From Morinoia aosen (taxonomy: Eukaryota; Arthropoda; Malacostraca; Amphipoda; Talitridae), in the NCBI GenBank assembly GCA_030386875.1, contig CM059570.1:33843422-33907421 (forward strand): a stretch of 64,000 bases of DNA, given 5' to 3'. The notes beneath the pieces are model-generated. The model was given only the letters and a program-made list of their open reading frames with translations. It was not told the DNA's origin and did no database searches. The position numbers were made by a program, and so were the translations under genes. Of the stretch, positions 1 to 12,879 are shown piece after piece; position 1 is the stretch's first letter, and every line of letters starts with the position of its first letter.

Positions 1-235
1 CCCATTAGTGCCCCTTGATACTTGTATATCAGCGTGACAACAACTCCCATTAGTGCCCCTTGATACTTGTATATCAGCGTAAAAACAACTTCCATTAGTG
101 CCCCTTGATACTTGTATATCAGCGTGACATCACCTTCCATTAGTGCCACTAAATACTTTAATATTGTGACTACAACGTCCAATAATGCACTTAAATACTG
201 CAGTGGTATGACTACAACTCTCATTGATGCCTCTT
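1..235. repeat. 45-bp minisatellite, truncated by window edge
   Basis: Three good copies of a 45-bp unit begin at 1, 46 and 91. They share the words CATTAGTGCCCCTTGATAC and TTGTATATCAGCGT. From about 136 to 235 further copies decay (ATTAGTGCCACTAAATAC, AATAATGCACTTAAATAC). The array probably continues upstream of the window. A stray relative lies near 360-400 (AATAATGCACCAATGTGAC). Confidence 0.9.
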
Positions 236-904
236 AATGAATCGTCACTCGTCAAAAAATGTCCGCGTAAACGAAAATTCGTCACTTGTTAGAAAATTCA
301 CGATTTCATCAAAAATTCGCCATTTAGTTAACAAATTCTTGAGCAGAATTAAAATTTGCTTAAATAATGCACCAATGTGACTACAACTCACACTAGCGCC
401 CCTCCACACAACATTCAACGGACTGCACAGAATATTCTCTCAATGAGCCGCAGTCGACGAGACGTTGGGGTCTGGACGAAATGGTTTGTCAGTTAGGAGG
501 TCTCTCGAACTTTTGCTCGTACAAAGTTTCATTGGTCACAAACTAGGCCTAAAAATATCCTATATACCATGCAACATCCCCATTTAATTCTTACAAATTT
601 TTCGAAATCTCTAAACGCAAAAAGAACGAATATTTTATGAGGTAGATTTATAGATCACCGTATCGAACGCATACATAAACCATTACATTGCTCTTTTATT
701 GAAACGCCACAGATGAGGAGCCATGTGAGTTCACTGTAACTTTTAGACGTTCTCAGCATAATTTATTTATTTAAATCCTGGTGTATAGAGTGACGAGACT
801 ATCGACCGTGTTGTAAGAATTGCATAGTCCTGAGCACCCATTAAGTTTTACGACCCACATCTATTTTGCTTGCCTTTGTGCTGCCATACGCTTTACACGA
901 GCTG
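236..904. other. No supported gene
   Basis: AT-rich sequence with many stops in all frames. Apart from one degenerate unit of the upstream minisatellite near 360-400, I see no coding region, RNA gene or element boundary. Confidence 0.6.
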
Positions 905-910
905 ATCGTA

Positions 911-1277
911 TCTAGGCTACCGTGCGTGGAAACCTTATGCATTCGCCGTACGCTGGTGGACTTGGTGAACATTACCCTGAATTAAATTGTAATTTGTTGA
1001 ATATCCAGACCATTGATGTTTCTATGTGACTTAGAGGCTACCGTGAGTGGAAACCGTGTGCATTCGCCGTACGCTGGTGGACTTGGTGAACATTACCCTG
1101 AATTAAATTGTAATTTGTTGAATATCCAGACCATTGGTGTTTCTATGTAACTTAGAGGCTACCGTGCGTGGAAATCGTATGCATTCGCCGTAAAGTGACG
1201 GACTTGGTGAACATTACCCTGAATTAAATGATGATTTGTTGAATATCTAGACCATTGATGTTCCTATGTAATTTAGG
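911..1277. repeat. 121-bp tandem repeat, three copies
   Basis: The word GGCTACCGTG recurs at 915, 1036 and 1157, giving a 121-bp period. Shared words inside each unit include GAACATTACCCTGAATTAAA, TTTGTTGAATATC and ACCATTG. Copy 3 has diverged around the TACGCTGGTG segment. No open frame spans the array, so it is read as non-coding satellite-like DNA. Confidence 0.93.
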
Positions 1278-1910
1278 TATTCTGCGTACGTACAGCCAAG
1301 ATTGCTACAGTAGAAACGGTGAAATAATTACCTGCAGAATGTTATATTTTTCTCCGTCTCCCATTTCTCTTACAAGAGGTTTATAAATGAAAACTTCAGA
1401 CAATAAAAGCAAGCTTATTTTCACTTGAATATGTCACGACTTCGAGCGGAAAAAGATTAAATCGTTAGGTTATCATTTAATTTTACTAGCATACACGACC
1501 CGTCAAAAATAAAGGGATTCGATATTTTCCTAAAAATAAGTCTCAAGATATGGAGGACATATGAAATAGATCTATCATAATGGTACCTGCGATTAAAATA
1601 TTCTTGTACTTGTGCACTAGCGAAACTCGTATCACCGAGCCGGTGATTGTGCATCCTTATGAGCGTCACAGACACACGCCCCAACCAATCAAGCAACAGC
1701 TGTATATCATTACTTAATTATTATTAGCCAAGAAGATTTTGAAAAAATTGCTTTATTTGAAATTTTTGAAAATTTTCTATTTGTGAAAATAAACCAATTG
1801 TGTAATCTGGATACCATAATGTAAGTGAAAGGGAATTGAATTGCCGCAGAAAATTGAAGCAATAGAATGATTTCTTGTATTTCTTAAGCTTTATCCTTGT
1901 TGCTATCAAA
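1278..1910. other. No supported gene; holds one dispersed module
   Basis: AT-rich, with stops in every frame. The only recognisable content is the short module at 1486-1523, listed separately. Short minus-strand open frames here have no recognisable motif. Confidence 0.55.
1486..1523 (+). repeat. Copy of the CCCGTCAAAAA dispersed module
   Basis: The words ACTAGCATACACGACCCGTC and AAAAATAAAGGGATTC match the reverse complement of 57149-57185 and, more loosely, of 31373-31411. The shared pattern is ACTAG, then GTGNACACG, then GCCCGTCAAAAATGACGGGAT. It also resembles the GTGAACACGGCCCGTCAAAA core of the larger dispersed family at 2.1 and 34 kb. Confidence 0.6.
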
Positions 1911-1981
1911 GCTCTCGATTGGAAGAGGATGACACACGGACAGACAGACGGATGGACGTGGCTCTTATTATAGTATAGATT
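1911..1981 (+). repeat. 3' fragment of dispersed SINE/MITE-like family
   Basis: Contains GACAGACAGACGGATGGACG followed by TGGCTCTTATTATAGTATAG, the same terminal block seen at the ends of the copies at 2.1-2.4 kb and 35.7-35.96 kb. It is followed by GATTGATTGATTG, a short tail-like repeat. Only about 70 bp of the family is present. Confidence 0.75.
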
Positions 1982-2084
1982 GATTGATTGCTCCTCATCA
2001 CTTCAATTTTACTCTCTATCATATTTTATTTTGATTTAAACTCAGTTTAACGCCTCACGCTGGCCGCTGCTCACTTAATACAAT

Positions 2085-2427
2085 ACTAGTCCACCCCTCT
2101 TTATTTTAAAAAAGAAAGAAGGCGAAATGAAAGAAAGGCCCAAAGAAATTAAAAAAATACAATCTCACGAGAGTTGATGAGGCCGCGTGAACGGCCCGTC
2201 AAAATATCAGGACTGGAGCTTGTATCACAGATACGCTCATCACACACTACAGGCTGGCTTCGGACAGACAGACGGACGCGGCTCTTATTATAGAATAGAC
2301 GAGGCCGCGTGAACACGGCCCGTCAAAATATGTAGGGCTGGAGCTTGTATCGTAGATACGCTCGTCACACACTGCAGGCGGGCTTCGGACGGACGGACGG
2401 ACGCGGCTCTTATTATAGTATAGATTC
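2085..2427 (+). repeat. Dispersed SINE/MITE-like family, tandem 1.5-copy
   Basis: The first copy starts at ACTAGTCCACCCCTCTTTAT and runs through TTGATGAGGCCGCGTGAACG, CAGGACTGGAGCTTGTATCA, CAGATACGCTCATCACACAC and GGCTCTTATTATAGAATAGA near 2300. A second copy restarts inside the unit at GAGGCCGCGTGAACACGGCC and repeats to GGCTCTTATTATAGTATAGA at 2427. Both copies carry the GGAC/GGAT-rich tract before the end. No protein is encoded. Head-to-tail copies also occur at 34-36 kb. SINE, MITE and retrozyme-like origins remain open. Confidence 0.85.
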
Positions 2428-4750
2428 CCCAACTCAGACTGTCTAGTTACGGTAAAATTATGCGAGTGCAGGAGCGCGTGTTGCAATTTTGATACGACGA
2501 GCAGTTCATAGCGCAACTTTGAGGTCGCATGAATGATAATTTTCATTGATAATGGTATCAATAATGGTATAGTCAGCAATACATGAATGAAGTATGTGAC
2601 AATTTTGGTTTATAAGGTTCCGAGTTAGACGCCAGTTCATTCTTTTTGGCTGCGGGCATTCCAGAAGGGCGAAAAAAATTGATTTCTCGATGTTGATTGG
2701 AAACAGCCCTTGAAACAAACAAAGAATTCAGATTCCAAATCTGAAAACCAACGGTGCTTTGCAGTCTAATATGAATTTCTTCTAATTTAAGATGTACAAT
2801 TTAATTATTTTTCGAAGTATTCCGTAGTTGCAGTTCTAATTGACATCGTCGTTGAGTTCAAACGATTCTGTTTCGATGCAGTAAGATTAATTTAAAAATT
2901 GGAGGACTCGTGCCAGCTTTTAACTTCTGTACTCTGCGGCCATCATAATGTTCTCTGTTTTGAAAACAATCAGTCACCTCTGGTTTCACAATCAAACAAA
3001 ACGAGCGTTTTATTTTGAAATATTTACTATCGCTTTATTTCAAGGAAATTTGTTTCACTTTCGAGCAAATACGTCATTTTACCTTCAAATAAATGCTTTA
3101 ATTTTCTTTCAAACGATATCATTTGGTTTTCGAACACATACTATCTGCATGGTACACAAACACAAGGCACAAATGCACCTTGAATTGATAAGAAAATGTT
3201 TCTTTGTTGATTACATGAATTCGAGCACTCGAGCGAAGGGTCAAAAGAGGCAGTCAGGTGGCTTAGAATTTGCACAAACTAGGGCCTGAAGATCAAATTT
3301 CAGTGCGCATAATCAGCTGTGTGAAAGTTGCTCTAAAATTTTCAAGGAAACCCAGCACACGAGTTGAAGAAAATAAGGAATTTGTAGCGTATGGTGCTCT
3401 GAATTAATATGTCGCTTTGTATATTTTTTAAGAAAAAGTTGAATATCTGAACTACATGCAGAATTTGATTTCCCTTTAACCCTAAATTTAGCGAGAAATG
3501 GTTGCAATTGAATTCTGAAAAAGGTTGAAATGCATCATTTTGTTTTGAGCCTGCTTAAAGTAGTGTTGAACCGTCGATAATGATGGCATAGCCGTCAAAT
3601 TTGAGAAACATTTCACCCGTGAAAATAATTTCTAACTGAATTTTTAAATGCGTTTCTTCTGTTCTTTCGATTTTTATATTTCGGGTCATGAAGATCATGC
3701 GAATGAACTTTATCCACAATAAGTGGAGTTTGGTTCGAAACTGCTGTGAATATACGATTTTCAAGAACCTACTTTAAACGTTGTGACTTGGTGCAGAAGA
3801 CCAATTTTGCAAGCTTAAAAATAGTATTAGTAAATAGGGGCTTACTGCTGGTGCTCTAAGCTTGCTGGGCAGGTTGACGGCTCTGAGACTAGAATTTCAG
3901 AACGACACGCGAACATCAGGAATGTAGAGACTGTGAACAACAGGGAGTAGTGCAACAAGTTAACCTTAATCTCACATTGTCTATTATCTGCATAGTAATA
4001 TTTTCGAGGACCTGACCTGGGCTTTCGATTTCGATAGGCTTGAGGCTTTGCTTGGTGGGTGCAATAAAGTGTCAGGCGGAAACTTTCGCCAAAAGAAAGC
4101 TACACGTGTTCTAGAAAGACTTCACGACCTACAATGTAAATGGAAATATTTATCATATCATACATATTAACAGAATAATATGAGCTAAAAGTAGCTGAGG
4201 ATGTGTTGTGAGACTATTACGGCCTCAAAACCTGGCGTTCTAACTGTACAGATTGTTTTTCACTGAGTTAGTTCGTGCAGGGCACTATTGGGAAGAGAAA
4301 TTGCATAGCAGTGCAGCAGTGAGATCGATCTTGAGGGATCGAATGACGGCGGTGTTCAGGTATATTGAAACTTGCACTTCAGGCACGAGGTCACATGACA
4401 GTTTAGAAGTCTAAGGTGGAGGCCAAGGTGAAAACTGGGTAAGATCAGCGCGTAGAATTTGTGTAATCCACCATTGAATTTTAGAGATACACCCAACTTA
4501 TTCGAGGTAAGGTTTCATCTGGAAGGTGAAAACTGTGAAGATAATCGCAAAAATCGTGAATCATCATTAAGAATTAAGATAAAAGATTTAGGATCCCTTT
4601 TGTTCTGAGTTCGCCGGAGTAGGGGATGTAAGACGGACGAACTGAGAATATGATACACGATTTTGTACAGTGCCAACCGAGGGAGCACGGAGCTCAATAG
4701 GAGGGTGTGTAAGGAATTAATACTAGTGTATGAGCAGCTCGTATCACGAC
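2428..4750. other. No supported gene
   Basis: About 2.3 kb of mixed-composition DNA. The longest frame is plus-strand 2948-3289, 113 residues. It is rich in F, H and I, shows no domain motif, and is what AT-rich chance ORFs look like. No repeat array or inverted repeat of note was seen by eye. Confidence 0.55.
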
Positions 4751-4968
4751 TACCGGTGAGGGAATACTAAGGTATACCGGTGAGGGAATACTAAGGTATA
4801 CCGGTGAGGGAATACCAAGGTATACCGGTGAGGGAATACTAAGGTATATCGGTGAGGGAATACTAAGGTATACCGGTGAGGGAATACTAAGGTATACGGT
4901 TCAGGGAATACTAAGGTATACCGGTGAGGGAATACTAAGGTATACGGGTCAGGGAACACTAAGGTACG
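4751..4968. repeat. 24-bp minisatellite, about nine copies
   Basis: The unit TACCGGTGAGGGAATACTAA plus GGTA repeats every 24 bp from 4751. Variant units have TATCGG, TACGGTTCAGG or TACGGGTCAGG in place of TACCGGTGAGG. Because 24 is a multiple of three, the minus strand reads as a repeated LVFPHRYT-like peptide. That open frame (4750-5196) is a by-product of the repeat. Confidence 0.95.
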
Positions 4969-5398
4969 ATACGAACACCCCCATGATCCCGAACTCAGTA
5001 ACTGAGTCACTCCTATGCGGGGTGCGGTGCTCCTCAAAGCACGCCCGCAGTTAAGTCTCCACACTTTATGCGGCGGTCGTGCAGTTTCAGAGCGAGAATA
5101 AAATTTGCAGGAGACGCGTTCCGGCGCTCGTGTTGGTTTCCGTGTCCGCTCGAGTTTTATTTTGCCTTCGCAATGGAAAACACGTTTCTTCGTCAATTAT
5201 GCAAACTATATGCGAGAATGTCTGTGAAAATGCTAAAAGCTTCAATGTTGATTTGGGGTGAAGACTCTCACTTTGAAATAATTGTACATGAATATGATCA
5301 GTCGTTTCGGAATTGCTAATAGAAAATTTAGCAAGGGGAATTATATGAAGGCCTTTATTTAGAATCCTATTTTCAAATTGACACAGCTGGGCAAATAT
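4969..5398. other. No supported gene; GC-richer patch
   Basis: The first 200 bp are richer in C, G and CpG than the surroundings. Overlapping open frames on both strands (for example 5087-5467 minus, 126 residues) show no recognisable domain. I see no convincing promoter or exon signal. Confidence 0.5.
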
Positions 5399-5546
5399 AG
5401 GGCGGGCCAGAAGTAACTGACCCTTTTTATTTGCTAGCTGAGTAAATACGACACTGAAATAAGTCATAAAAGTTTATTCATTCATATAAACCAAAGTTTT
5501 CCTTTTATTAGAAAATCAAAAGGGTTAGATACTTCTGGTCCATCCT
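5399..5546. mobile_element. 148-bp MITE-like element with about 28-bp TIRs
   Basis: The left end AGGGCGGGCCAGAAGTAACT followed by GACCCTTTT is mirrored at the right by AAAAGGGTTAGATACTTCTG followed by GTCCATCCT. The arms match over about 28 positions with four or five differences. The interior is AT-rich and non-coding. The left flank ends in TA, but the right flank is not a clean TA, so the target duplication is uncertain. It is best read as a small non-autonomous DNA transposon, perhaps Tc1/mariner-type. Confidence 0.7.
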
Positions 5547-8500
5547 TCATAATAAAATGATTAAAATAAGTTTTAAGATTTTGATGCAATTAATAACGGT
5601 ACATATTTTTATTCACGTATAATATCATACACTCGATAATTTCGCAATGGAATTATTTTATTAGAGTACAAGATCTTACAACACCGATGTCTGGATCCCT
5701 TAAAATGATCTCTGAAATAAAAACCAGAATGACCCTCTAGACAAAAGAATCAAAGCTCAATGACGAAGTTGAAACTTAATTGTTTTAGCGTTGTGAGCAT
5801 GGCTGATAGGCTCACAAGTGCACGCATGACAACAGTGAAAGAATGAGCTGCTATTTGCTGTAATTATAGATTAAGGAAAGGTATGTAGGTGCATAAGGAA
5901 ATGAATCAATAGTCGAAGTATCCCGATTGGGTACACTTCACACAATACCGATGAACAATTATACTCTATTATGTATTGATCACTTTAAAATTGTCATTTT
6001 GTAGTAATGAAGAGATGAATTCGATGCTCTATTGTTCAAATTTTGTTCTGTAATTTTGATTTCGTAAAATATATTTTATTTACAAAGAGTACGGTAAATA
6101 TTGATGAATAAAATAGTTAATATGAAACTTTACATTACTCTCTATTATATCGTTCTAATCGCGCATTCAATCTCTAATACTGAATATTGCATTCATATAA
6201 TTAAACATGAGTACTGTATTAAACATGACAGTTGAAACATCAAACAAAACGTAGACAATTCACGTGAGCCAATAAATGTTAAATTACTCGCTCTTATAAG
6301 CTCTTTAGAACCCCAATCCATAAATTCTTAAATCCTGAACAATCTGGCGTACACGACTATTGCAGCAGTTGAACTTGCTAAAGAACACAAAACTGCAGCA
6401 ACAGGCCAATGGATTCATAATTATATGCTCATTCATATTTAAAGAAGCGGAGGGAGGGCGCAGCCGGGCCAGAGCCGCAGGTGCAGACGCAGGTGTGCGG
6501 TTGAGTGCGTGACGATCAGCAAGTTACCCAGTCTTTACGAGCCGTCACCTCATTTGCCCTTGTTAGCCTTGCCATCATTGCTGCATAAGATACCGGCGTG
6601 ATCAGGCCGCCGCATCGGCCACTCTATTATCCGCAGTTTACGTGCTCACCAAATCGCCAGAATATGGCTCGTCACAAAGTAAGGGGATCCGATCTTTTTA
6701 GCGTGATCGTGGTCTTCAAAGCGAACAAGGTCTTCAAATTGAGGTTATCGCATTTTCTTGGTAGGCTGGCGTAAGGTCATTTGACAATTTAAAGTTTAAA
6801 GATCATTTGACCCGAGCGTTTTAAATTCAGGGAGAATAGTTTTGTGCGTGAGATGTCAAAAGAGCAAATGTAGCTTAAAAATCGTCTAGCCGGGAAAGAA
6901 TACTTCAAAATATCAGGGCATTTCGTGAAACATTTTCACTTACCCACTAAATTTAAAAATAAGTGATGCAAATTGTAGAACATGAATAGTATTAATAGGT
7001 TAGAATCAGCATTAAAGTTTGTATTAATTAGAGTATTGCCTGTTCCTATTCTTAAACCTCACGTTATTGTTCCAGCCAATGGTGAGCGACGTCGTGACCT
7101 ACAATCAACGAGTTTATCTGATAGAACACACTTGATGCGAACGCATATGTGAGTGTCTCCTTTTTTTGAGGTTACGTTTCAGATACTAGATGCACTACCT
7201 ACAATTATAAAGATTTGAAGCGTGATAGACATGCTAAAATTTAGAGCAATTTGGAGTTAGGATCGCTATTACACAGCTATGGTTTGGGGTGAGGTTCTCT
7301 CAATCTGCAAAAAAGCGCAACTCTATAAGAATTGGCCTTCCGCGTCTGTAAATAAACTAGGAGGAAGTTGAATAACTGGTGCATTGTATCAATAGGATGT
7401 GTTCACAGAAATGCGTCCTTATATCATCCACGCATCAGTTTACGTCTGCATAAAGCGCTGCCTGTAGTCTGCTTTATGCAATCGCAATGCTGACAATTCC
7501 TACGTATCTCACGTTACCAGCACGCGAGCTTTGCATTATCGCTTGTTTTAATTTACAAAAAGCCTTACAACTGAATTGAGCTTCCTGGACTGTTTCATGT
7601 AAGTTTCATTTAGAGTCGGTTCATAAGCGCGTGTGACACGCTCAGTATGTGCGTGAACGCATGCATTAATACTGCTTCTTTCTGCAATGTATGTGTAACG
7701 ATCTTGATGCCCTTTTCAGTAGTGTATAATGTGTGGAACGGTTACGTTGCTCAGTTTTGCAACGTATGCGCAACAATTACGCAGCTTCTTTCTGCAATGA
7801 GTGAGTAATTTTATACATGATTTTGTTACCAGGTTATTCAAGAGGAAGTTGTATTAACGTACATTGTATCAGTTGTTTTACAATTTATTCAAGGATTATT
7901 AACTTCATCCAGCACTTACTTCCATCTGATTCTTCTCTTATCTAAACAAGATTTATTCTTTTCTGAGAACTGTTTTCTAGGTTAAATTTTTTTTTGCTCT
8001 TTTACTCCAATTTTTGTTTTTATCGAAATCAAAGATGCACCCAACCTTCAATATGGCTGGTGAGAAAATAACGAAGACTTTAATTTTTCTAATTTAGATC
8101 GTCGTCCGTCGCGAAAACGTGAAATGGTAAACGGGATGTGTTAGTCGTGATATGTTGAAAGTTGTATGCTGACATTTCATGCTAAAAGTAGAGAAGTGTT
8201 TATGAGTAATGAGAAGTATTATAAGTAATCACACAGAGTCCAACATACCACTGCTTACCAACATGCCACACACTTACACAACTGACAGCCGTAAATTCGG
8301 AACAGTAGTGTTGTGTGCAAGAGCTTAGTACACAATTTATGTAATTGATGGATGTGCTTCAATATGTATAATTTTACCAGGAGTACACTACATACTGTCT
8401 GTTATGGGAAAGATTGTTAATGCTGAGTAGAGTCTGAGGAAATACATGGGGATGCAATGAGGTTAAATACGTAAGATTACAGCTAAAAAGCTATGATATC

Positions 8501-8974
8501 AAGATTAGATCTAAAGGTTAGAGTTAGATTCGCTGGATATTAACGTGCTAAATTTTGTGTTAATGAAGGTTTTGCTCTACATTTCCCGTTGGTTCATGTG
8601 GCCCATGAATAAATTGTTGGCTATATACTTCGTAAAAGGTATTAATGAATGCATGGTCATTTTTTTAATACTCGCAAAAAGTAAACGCTTGTAAAATTGA
8701 AGACTTATAAAGTACATGTTTTAGTTGTTGTAAACGTTTCAGTTGTTGCGGCTATTTAAAGATTGTGCAGTTAATCTTAAAATATAAACTAAAATTTTTC
8801 ACTTAGAATTAAGATCTTCAATATAGTATCTAAAGAATGGAGAAACCATTATAGTACATAGAATTCCATTTAAGTTGCACTACTTGTGTCGTAAATCAAA
8901 GTAAAGCATGGAAGGCATGATAGGTGAGGGCTTACAGCTGGATAATGCATGTGCTCAGATATAGAAAATTATGT
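5547..8974. other. No supported gene
   Basis: About 3.4 kb without a credible coding region. A GC- and CpG-richer patch at about 6440-6690 stands out from AT-rich flanks, but has no long open frame or clear splice signals. The phrase GCTTCTTTCTGCAATG occurs twice (about 7673 and 7783). It looks like a short local duplication. Confidence 0.5.
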
Positions 8975-9245
8975 AGAAATGCGGGACTATAACGGTGACA
9001 TTTAAATTTTTTGCGCCCGGTATTTCAGTTAATTTGAACTCTACATGAGGCTTAATTAACATGTGAAACACGCAAAATTGAGAGAATATGTTCCTTTTAA
9101 CACCAGTCACTACGGGAATCATGACATGGAAATTTATTGCGTCCGGTAATTCAGTTAATTTGAACTCTACAAGAGGCTTAATTAACAAGTGACACATTCA
9201 CAATTTAGACGATTCTTCGAACACCAGCCACTACGGGAATAAATG
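8975..9245. repeat. Two-copy tandem duplication, 126-bp period
   Basis: The word CAGTTAATTTGAACTCTACA begins at 9026 and 9152. The surrounding segments GAGGCTTAATTAACA and ACACCAG.CACTACGGGAAT also recur in the same order. Divergence between the copies is moderate. Short open frames on the minus strand repeat the same peptide because 126 is a multiple of three. Confidence 0.85.
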
Positions 9246-10119
9246 AAGGTCACCGTACTCTAATGCAGTAAGTTGTACAGTGCTCACACTGCTGGCATCA
9301 GCACTTCGACGACTGAAAAATTGTTCACATGAGAGTCGTCCTTTATAGAATTAAATATATACCCTTAAATTACACTCAAAAACTCGGGTTGCGATAGGTT
9401 TTTAATAGGGAAAATGTACCGCTGAAATGAAATGAAATGAACGATCTCATTATGATAACGATTAAAATAAGTTTCTAGTCGATGACTACATTCTGAATCA
9501 GCGCCGTAGTTGGTGCTGCTCTTCTAAATTTTTAAAGAGATTCTAATTATTCGAAAAAATGTAGGCAATAAACAGGTGCTATATTATCACTTCGAAATTC
9601 CATGGAGCCAGTGAATAAGCCACGCTCAATCTCTTCCGAAGTGATCATCGTTAATAAGAATAATTGATTGGCTACTTACATCCCACACTTATTCCCAGCG
9701 TTGTCTACTTTATGCCGATCCGTTCCGACAGATTTGCACGCCAAAACAAACATGTTTTACAGCGCTGGTCAAAGATCACGCAACTTTTTTGCTCGTCTGC
9801 CCGAGCGACTCCATCTAGACACCTGTAGGCTTATTTATTCGAGGCCAGTGTAAATATGCCCAAAGAATTTATTGCAATGCTCCACCGCTTAAATCCTCGC
9901 CAATAAAAGGTGTTTCTATCAGCATAAGTAATTATAAAGGTTCTATTTACTGATCGGGGCGGCAACGGGCTTGGGAAGGGGCACTTCACCTGATAGAGCG
10001 GGGTTGCCCGAGTCAACACCGCTGCTCTCGCTCTAATGAGGGCCTCACACACCGCCCTCACATTGCGCCAAACTCGCTCTTCGTAACGAGGAAATGCAAG
10101 TTATCGCGTTGCGCTAGAG
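9246..10119. other. No supported gene
   Basis: AT-rich, with a GC-richer segment at about 9950-10080. The open frames are short and overlap on both strands. No element or RNA gene was recognised. Confidence 0.5.
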
Positions 10120-10445
10120 TATTAAGGTTATTATTGTTGGCTTAATATAAAGAAATGAAAGTTCTTTCATTGTACGCGAGTGATTATTGCTGGATTAATC
10201 TATAGAAATGAAAGTTGACGCTTTGTACGCAAGTGTTAGAGTTATTATTGCTGGCTTATTGTAAAGAAATGAAAGTTCTCGCATTGTACGGGAGTGTTAA
10301 ATTTATTATTGCTGGCTTATTGTAAAGAAATGAAAGTTCTCGCATTGTACGGGAGTGTTAAATTTATTATTGCTGGCTTATTGTAAAGAAATGAAAGTCT
10401 CGCATTGTATGAGAGTGTTAGAGTTAATATTGCTGGGCAGATGAA
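10120..10445. repeat. 61-bp minisatellite, about five copies
   Basis: AGAAATGAAAGT recurs at 10151, 10204, 10265, 10326 and 10387. The last three intervals are 61 bp and the first is 53 bp. The unit also contains TTATTATTGCTGGCTTATTG and CTCGCATTGTACGGGAGTGT. The two central copies are nearly identical, while the edges are degenerate. Confidence 0.92.
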
Positions 10446-12879
10446 AAGAAATAACGCTTTTGTTTTATAGAAGTGCTGCAGCTCTATAGTTATCCTTGTT
10501 TAATGAAGCGACTTTTATGTTTCATAGAAGTATTTTAACAAGCAAAATAAACATAAATTGATCAGTGCATTTTAAAGAAGATGGGTTAGCTGGCTTGTAT
10601 GTGAACAAATTACTTTTTTGCTACACAAGAGTATTGTAGCTGTAGTTGGCATGCTTATGAAACGAAACTGCTTGTGTTTCATAAAATTACAATTCAAATA
10701 CCCAGCATGTTCATACGGAAAGAAACGAGGCTTTTGAAATGGTAACATACAGGTAATTATTGTTCCTTTATTTTCTCGTATAATTGGTGAATTATAAATT
10801 TTTGTGACGATTGCTGCTGGAATTATAGAGACCTTTTGTTTTTCTTGCTGCGATTCGCCGCTTAATTCTCAAACTGCAACACTGAGAACAAAGCACTTTC
10901 GCATCAGTGACTCCATCAGCTGATGGAATGTTGATGGCGCAAGCCGAAGAAAGTATTCGAAATAATTTCATGACAAATGGTGCTTCATTACAGAGATCTG
11001 AATATAGTTTCAGCAGACACATCAAAGAATATTAAAAAACTTTCACATTGTGCTCTTCTTGCCATAAATTTAAAATAAACTATACGCATAATTTAATTTT
11101 AAATATACTTCATTAAATAACAATTACAAAAAACTTTGAATGAACTTTGTGCAAAATTATAAGTTTTTGAAGGAAAGCTCAATATTATTAAACTAATAAA
11201 ATATCAAAGATAAATTTTTATTTAAGATTTTTTGGGATTTGAGCAATCTTTAAAAATTGATAATAATGAGCATTCCTTCGAAATTTACGCTATTATGAAA
11301 GTAGTTAAGATAGCCAAGCTCATCAAGCTTCACAACATCATCAATAGAGTTTGAGAGCAAAATTAATGTTCTCAATAATATCTATACTTCCCGATTGCTA
11401 GCTGATGAATTGTTGGCTTCAGCATGGTATTTTCCTACCACGATTGCTGGTATGAGTAATTCTGACTCTTGCAGTATCACTGCTACCGCCTCTTGGAGCA
11501 CCGTACCTTGCAACACTTGGAGCTCTTGTCTTCACCACTATTGCTAGAAAAAAGTGTAAGGTTATCTGCAGTTGCAAACTACGTAGAAATGCAAGTAGGT
11601 TCGTTTGACTTAGAGATATAGAGAAACATATGTTGCTCTAAAATGTTATCAACACAGGACTCCGCAATCACACGTCAATATTTGATAAAAACGTTTTTAC
11701 TTCCTGCACCTGTAAATTGTGTTTAGGTTTTTTTTACTGCACAACCAGCAAATTATCAGACACTACAAATTATCAAATTATCAAACACTACAAACGCCAT
11801 TAGGAACGTTTGTTCAAGAGAAGATGCAACAGGGACTGCCCTCATATGTAACTTCTTTCAGTCACAAACGCAATGAACAAAAATAATTTGGCTGCTAACG
11901 TACAAGCATAAAAATGAGTCAACTTAATAGCCTCCATTTCCGACACTAAAGTCCTACGGAATCCTATCTAGAATTTTTCACACTTTCAATGGGATCGGAT
12001 CTGACATGGAGGTTACGTAGGTCTGCTCTGGTCTCCCCAGTCTAACTTATCGCCGCGCCATCTATGATTTTGTGAGCAAAGAACGGAAACTCTACTTAGG
12101 CGGCTAAAATAATAATGCGTAGGTGAAAAACTTTAATTGGGAGTGCTGCAGCAAAGCGGGCTCTGCATGTATTTTACGTTCAGCAGGCTTTACGAACAAA
12201 CTTTTTTGAAAAAAAGCCATTTGAAGAACTTTCACCGAAAAAATCCTAATCTAACCACCCTGGATCGAACTTGCTTGCCTTCCCTTAATTGAACAAAACT
12301 GAGCAGGAGGCTTAGAATCTTGCTCATCTACATTAGTTTATCAGTATTTATTGCATTTCGATATCACGGTAAACCAATTCTGTATGAGTTTAAGTACTTG
12401 TATGCACGTGAACACCATGTTCGTATGTGTGAATGTTCCCGTGGTCACATGCGCTTGTGAGAATATGAGTTTTACAAAGTTTCACATTAGAATACGTAAA
12501 TGTGGTGTACACATTTGAACGAATGTTCACGAAAAGTGTCGAGAAACCGAAACATGGCCGGTATATAATTCATACACTACATTTAATGTGAAACTTATAA
12601 TAAAAAACCACTCATGCAGCAATATAGTAAATGGTCTAAATTACAGTAATTTTTAAAGTTCAGGATCAGATGTATTTTAAAATTACCACTAGAAATTTAA
12701 GAAATTACATTGATTAAGCTTTACAATTAATTCCTTGGGACACTACATAGGAAATGACCTCTAGAAAAGGTCCCAAGATACTCGTATTTAAGAAATCACA
12801 TGGAGAAATCCTTACAATTAACACCTTGAAAGTGGTTCGTCAAGGCAAACTCCAAAAACCCTCACGTTGTGAGGGTTCC
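10446..12879. other. No supported gene
   Basis: AT-rich, with a short local repeat of ATTATCA and ACACTACAAA near 11750-11800. No open frame exceeds about 80 residues and no domain was recognised. Confidence 0.55.

Noticed and set aside
2170-2220. Hammerhead ribozyme in the dispersed family (TTGATGAGGCC...GGCCCGTCAAAA)
   Set aside because: The core requires CTGATGA and GAAA next to stem II. Here it reads TTGATGA and GTCAAAA in all good copies, so the invariant bases are missing.
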